The notes under the pieces: model-generated
Told to the model about the DNA's origin: nothing
Database searches by the model: none
Seen by the model: only the letters and a program-made list of their open reading frames with translations
Assembly: GCF_018598225.1 (NCBI RefSeq)
Contig: NZ_JAHESF010000009.1
Location: 1-64,000, forward strand
DNA from: Chryseosolibacter histidinae
GTDB taxonomy: Bacteria; Bacteroidota; Bacteroidia; Cytophagales; Cyclobacteriaceae
DNA: 64,000 bases
Direction: 5' to 3'
Made by a program: the position numbers and the translations under genes
In this document: piece by piece, positions 61,701-64,000 of the stretch
Numbering within the stretch: the stretch's first letter is position 1
Layout of the letters: every line of letters begins with the position of its first letter

Positions 61701-64000
61701 GGATAGGTATTGAATTCAGGAACAGGATAAAAATTTACCAGCGGCTTGCCGTTCTTATCCAGCACCGTTTTGTTCACAGGATCGTAAGACACCGTATAGT
61801 AAATATGCGGCGCCCAGGAGATGGCCGTGAAATCGACATTGGTTGATGAATACACCCTGAGCTGGAAGATATCATCTTTGGCAACGTCTATGTCCATGGC
61901 CAGCGCCGAATCCACCTTCACATTCCATTTGTAATTTTTATCAAATACCAGCAGGTCGGGAGAAGAAGCTCTTTTCCTGATCACCTGGAAGCGCACGTCA
62001 TCGGTGGTAAAAGGTTTTTTGAACGCGCCCACCAGTTTCACTTTTCCCGGTACAGGGGTTGCTATCTCCTGCTGTGCTGATAACAGGAAATCTTTTTCAC
62101 TCGAAAAACGATAGAGCGGCTTGTGGTTGGCATCGGTCAGCTTAACATCTGCGGTCTTGCCGTCCTCTTCGAGGTATTCGATCACCGGCGACCAACGCAC
62201 CGAGTCATAAGAGCCATTGTCGATAGATTGCAAACGGAAGAAGATCCGGTCGCCTTTGGTCACCTGTATGTTGTCCAGTCCGCTGAATGCATGCTCCTGA
62301 TAATCATTTTGATTGATGGTGATGCTGTTGCCGATGTAGCTGTCCTGGTGCTGGATGGTGGCTTTTACACCGTCTGCAGTATTTTCAGAACGTTCGGGAT
62401 CACCACTGGGCAGTAGCCTGATAGGAGCGGCTATTTTGATCTTGCCGGTGTAAGGCGCCTGCCACATTCTCACCATGTCGTGCAAGGGGTTGGCATTTTT
62501 AGCGTTCTCCAGCTCCTGCTGATCAACGCCGGCACCTTCCGCTACACTTCCTCCCCCAGCAATAGGGTTGGGCGTACCACCGCTCGAAGGCTGGAATGAG
62601 ATCTTTCCTGTGTTAGGGTCCAGGTGATTGAAATAAACCACGCCATTGTTGACCACGTCAGGCAACTGATCACCGTTGGCATCGACAAAATAAACTGACG
62701 TTGTAGAGGTGCTCTTGCTCCAGCTCTTACCAATGTTGGCGTTGCCTCCGCCATAACATCCGATAGCCTGTAAGCCCCAGTTCGTGCTCTTGTTCTTTTC
62801 TTTCAGGAATGATCCCGCACCGGTCACGGTGATCTCGTCACCGAACGCCATGCTTCCTCCCGAGGCGAACTCGTTGGGCCTGTATTTGAATGTTCCTCCG
62901 TCGAGGTACACTTTATCACTCAGCCCGTCGCCATTGATGTCGATCATGGTGAGCATGCCTTCGCTTTTGGAACGGCCTATGCCGAAGTTTCCGCCAACGG
63001 TATTACACTTGCTCCACAAAGGGCCTGAGGCTGCACCTACCGTAACCGCGAGGCCCTGGCTGAAATCGCTGGAACGTGTGCCGCTCAGTGCCGAAGCATC
63101 GTCGTTGAAGAGATCGAACGAGTTAAGGAAGTTACCGTGTACACCATCGTCTTGCGGATTCCAGTTGTCCGGTATATCCTTTAAGGGCGCAAACGTTCCT
63201 CCTGGGGCAACATCGTTGTAATAATCAAAAGTGTGCGTATTGAAATGAGCGCCGGCAGCATCGTATTCGCTGATGCCCGTCAGCAAGGTCTTGTAGAAGT
63301 TGGCGCTGGTGCCATCCTTCTGATAGTTCAGCTGATAGTGACGGATGGGTTTGCCCTCGAACTGCACTTCGATCTTCATCAGCAGATCGGCCGTAACCTG
63401 CTTAAAGCCGAGGTTGCCGGCGATGGTCACATCTTTTCTCCTGGTAAACGCCGGTGAGGTGATCTCCCGATCTCTTGTGAAGAGCACCTGGTATTTACCG
63501 TCAGCTCCGTTGTATTCCGTATAGGTGATCTTGTCGATGTAGAGCTGGTAACCTTTCTCTTCTTCACTGGGATTCGCTGCGGGAGCAAGACCGGTGTCCA
63601 TGGGTTTAGCATAGTGATATTGAACACCGTTTCCGTTCAGGTCCCTCACTTCGCGCAAAGCCCAGTAGGCGATGTTCCCGCCGTCGCTGGCTTCATTGTC
63701 GCGCAGCACGGCATTCTTGTCAAGGCCGCCGTTCCTGGTAGCGCCGTAAAAGAATTTCGTACCGGTTTTGTCGGTCACTTCCCAATAGTAATTCGTGGGA
63801 TTGGTGCCGTGGCGTTCGATCTTATTGAACGCACCTTCAATGCGGTGATAAAACTGTTTTTTGGCTGCAGTCGATCTTGGCTCCAACGCCCCGCGATGTG
63901 CTACAGGCGAAAGCTGATCTCCGTTGAGGGTGTATGTTTCTGTTTCGTTCGCTGGATCATACCGTGGCACACCCCATCGCGTGTCGATGCTGATCGCAGG
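55709..64000 (-). CDS. Giant SpvB/TcdB-like Rhs polymorphic toxin, 5' end outside window
   Basis: At least 2763 residues; the frame runs to the window edge (IDTRWGVPRYDP spans the edge codons), so the true start lies beyond 64000. The first part is SpvB/TcdB-like, with at least six VCBS/FG-GAP calcium repeats (MIDINGDGLSDKVYL, FMDMNGDRFPDVV, LEDINGDGLVDELL and others). Rhs/YD repeats form the shell, and the Rhs core signature is YYYGARYYDPRSSVWESVDE. After NDPDGKCPNC a glycine/alanine-rich linker leads to a C-terminal domain (last ~115 residues). That domain has GKLGETVTAVKYAAKGY and AVYDHNMRN followed by LTVESKF, a D-x14-ExK pattern of PD-(D/E)xK nucleases. It probably delivers a DNase tip to rivals or hosts. 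Confidence 0.9.
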   Translation of the reverse strand, partial: PAISIDTRWGVPRYDPANETETYTLNGDQLSPVAHRGALEPRSTAAKKQFYHRIEGAFNKIERHGTNPTNYYWEVTDKTGTKFFYGATRNGGLDKNAVLRDNEASDGGNIAYWALREVRDLNGNGVQYHYAKPMDTGLAPAANPSEEEKGYQLYIDKITYTEYNGADGKYQVLFTRDREITSPAFTRRKDVTIAGNLGFKQVTADLLMKIEVQFEGKPIRHYQLNYQKDGTSANFYKTLLTGISEYDAAGAHFNTHTFDYYNDVAPGGTFAPLKDIPDNWNPQDDGVHGNFLNSFDLFNDDASALSGTRSSDFSQGLAVTVGAASGPLWSKCNTVGGNFGIGRSKSEGMLTMIDINGDGLSDKVYLDGGTFKYRPNEFASGGSMAFGDEITVTGAGSFLKEKNKSTNWGLQAIGCYGGGNANIGKSWSKSTSTTSVYFVDANGDQLPDVVNNGVVYFNHLDPNTGKISFQPSSGGTPNPIAGGGSVAEGAGVDQQELENAKNANPLHDMVRMWQAPYTGKIKIAAPIRLLPSGDPERSENTADGVKATIQHQDSYIGNSITINQNDYQEHAFSGLDNIQVTKGDRIFFRLQSIDNGSYDSVRWSPVIEYLEEDGKTADVKLTDANHKPLYRFSSEKDFLLSAQQEIATPVPGKVKLVGAFKKPFTTDDVRFQVIRKRASSPDLLVFDKNYKWNVKVDSALAMDIDVAKDDIFQLRVYSSTNVDFTAISWAPHIYYTVSYDPVNKTVLDKNGKPLVNFYPVPEFNTYPLLHAVTRPWKLTEDVEKIKVTPSLAVNNGGFPLNLTLNGLIHFSVKKKDTLLWKTSIQVTKGDLPAAMPSAEITVKQGDTLYFEYDADNAKIATRITQYDAKLMIDGTEKLVKAGVFSALSDDPIFGPFYRGWGHFAYNGNPDRTDRPIDRALLKISDMAKNAGDVDVENDIQDPEDVEGANAYDPAKEMFIMMVPSGENRNWIGYDNLTILTASVMSSSRLGEDDIAGRLTSHGGGNGGGGGVTPAIDKVTKTSGSSFGLGIGYKAIGGGYNSGSNDTEVLSDFMDMNGDRFPDVVTKDFIQFTNAQGVLLPKVPHGHGNHHMTKAISEGASISGTMVESKASATSSNIKKALVSVGNAAAGNGLSADYGEGKSEVPFSWLDINGDGLPDKVRRSGNAGPKPEDAGSQNLKVSLNLGYRFGAEENWPIVENHIQGGKSVSYGGGVGFSFASGSINAGLGASRSENETTGTLEDINGDGLVDELLFSKDQAVKVKLNTGAGFQSAMEWSGATHVNENRSTSESANIAFTGCIPIPVIGIRICINPSTSVGHGVSRELTKFTDINGDGYPDYVHSEKDNQLVVKHSTIGRTNLLKSVHRPLGAAFTMTYTRVGNTYAMPNSLWVMDGVQVFDGFAGDGVDNTLTTFTYEGGFHDRHERDFYGFAKVITRTHDTGKGSKPVYTILTQTFNNDNYYTKGLLLSELKTDGAGNKFEGKENVYVLKNIFNGNDLTAQERVSDAGSAFPALTETNESAYEGQSDPGKTTGTRYAYNKTGDVTTYTELGDEGAEDDVTATITYHNLENLYVISTPAKITVTGSGTTYRKRESVIDPNTGDIVQIKQYLSDSDVAVYDMAYDQYGNLQKITRPKNHKDQRLSFDYVYDDKVHTYPTKVSNSYGYSSEETYDFSFGQVLVSKDMNGNEISYELDKRGRVAKITGPYEKGGNGYTIKFTYDIDAAIPYAITEHFDPSDPKNPLKTAIFVDGLGRVLQTKKDIAIYQGDGKADVEMMSVSGRVYFDAFGRTVKTYYPVTAPAATPADFIRDPDSIDPTLTEYDVLSRTTKVTLPDKSVTLTQYGFEQDKFGRKQFSTRTTDPNGKQSEQFTDVKERVTSVKNYTSDKPVWTSFKYNAIGEEIEATDDMGNTTFSTYDNLGRRTSRKHPDAGTTTYSYDLAGNMKELVTANLQKSGQAILYTYDFERKSEIIYPENPENNVKYTYGEAGATDNRAGRIVLQEDASGAQEFFYGPLGEVVKNIRTVVIPQHDEQTYTTEWKYDTWNRLTSMTYADGEVVTYTYNAGGLLKNMTGKKKNATYNYVNQLGYDKFEQRVFMAYGNGTKTTYTYEADRRRLKNLTAQTAAKRLFMDNSYSYDKMNNILGLKNSAPVPSPNLMGGAGEYSYEYDELYRLTKATGSFKGSNDVHTYTLSMAYNSVGGITHKTQNHQRKGVVQKKTTYDLSYTYSSEQPHAPVHIGDQTYTYDADGNQTGWTHDKTGQRRNIMWDEENRIRSLYDNGSQHHYVYDASGERVLKGKSTGQRVFVNGEWKAGSGQMGNYTVYVNPYLVLRSGSYTKHYYIEGQRIVSKLGGGWDNNGKGPLKAGGSKVDYMGKTQKVFDGIVKNLKFLSADGQILTAGKSGKTPPGQLNGSTTGSTPEKFQYFYHPDHLGSTSYVTDVSGEVYQHLEYFAFGETFVEEHSNTDRTPYLFNGKELDEETGLYYYGARYYDPRSSVWESVDELAEDPEQSGKSPYAYGWNNPVTYNDPDGKCPNCVTAAIGAGLGALIGGGLELGMQLYKGEEVNWGKVGGSALQGAITGGAAGFTGGASLVTTAAVAGTANAVGGAANRAIQGKGTTVKDVVVDATVGAVLGAGGKVVGNAVKGATDRLSNAAKGKLGETVTAVKYAAKGYQSQGKAIVNTGARTATGRTQRAVYDHNMRNVFTGRRLTVESKFNTAGLTPNQVRAAGNVTTPGGLIVDRTTSQQLGNAAKAATVGAGGGVAAQRNQEH

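Noticed and set aside
1..64000. tRNA, rRNA, riboswitch or transposase genes
   Set aside because: I looked for clear cloverleaf ends, conserved rRNA segments, known riboswitch cores and DDE/Tyr transposase motifs and saw none; small RNAs cannot be excluded by eye.

Overview
The window looks like chromosomal DNA of a Bacteroidota species, probably of the Chitinophagia or Cytophagia type. Reasons: two secreted proteins end in type IX secretion (T9SS) C-terminal sorting domains; there is a Bacteroidota-type putative porin, a lipoprotein with the surface-export motif Cys-Ser-Asp-Asp-Asp, the short Bacteroidota forms of MenE and MenF, a zinc-ribbon protein whose cysteines are lost, and promoter-like TTG-N19-TAnnTTTG sequences. 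No rRNA, tRNA, CRISPR array or transposase gene was seen. The species was not determined.

Layout. 1-6.5 kb: the start of a family 4 glycosyltransferase (cut by the window edge), a large T9SS cargo protein, a MacB/FtsX-type permease and the Bacteroidota protein usually labelled 'asparagine synthetase B'. 6.6-10.3 kb (minus): lpxK, a putative porin and a MiaE-like hydroxylase in one tight operon. 10.4-13.8 kb (plus): a Nif3-like metal protein, a coiled-coil protein with a degenerate zinc ribbon and a TPR protein. 14-21 kb: a histidine phosphatase, then a menaquinone operon (menI-like thioesterase, menF, menD, menB, a DUF296 gene, menE). menC, menA and menH are not in this cluster.

21-54 kb is one long exopolysaccharide region: a response regulator, a priming sugar transferase with a pseudo-receiver N-terminus, several glycosyltransferases, a Wzx flippase, a Wzy/ligase-like protein, a Wzc-like chain-length ATPase, two acyltransferase-3 proteins, an SGNH hydrolase, a T9SS esterase, a beta-helix protein and a half-length TolC-like protein. 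It also holds a carbamoyltransferase/DUF5989/SxtJ set. Most notable are DprE1- and DprE2-like enzymes, a UbiA-type polyprenyl-phosphate phosphoribosyltransferase and a HAD phosphatase. Together these match the steps that make polyprenyl-phospho-arabinofuranose in mycobacteria, and two GT-C membrane glycosyltransferases lie beside dprE1. 54-64 kb: a TerB-like protein, a surface lipoprotein, and a giant SpvB/TcdB/Rhs polymorphic toxin (cut by the window edge) with a nuclease-like tip and an adjacent candidate immunity gene.

The most unusual non-coding signal is a set of more than a dozen intergenic islands built of degenerate tandem repeats with a strict 7-base period. Most are arranged as facing inverted arms, and the heptamer differs from island to island. 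Two copies of a roughly 165-bp element with ~51-bp terminal inverted arms (13.9 and 36.9 kb) lie next to such islands.
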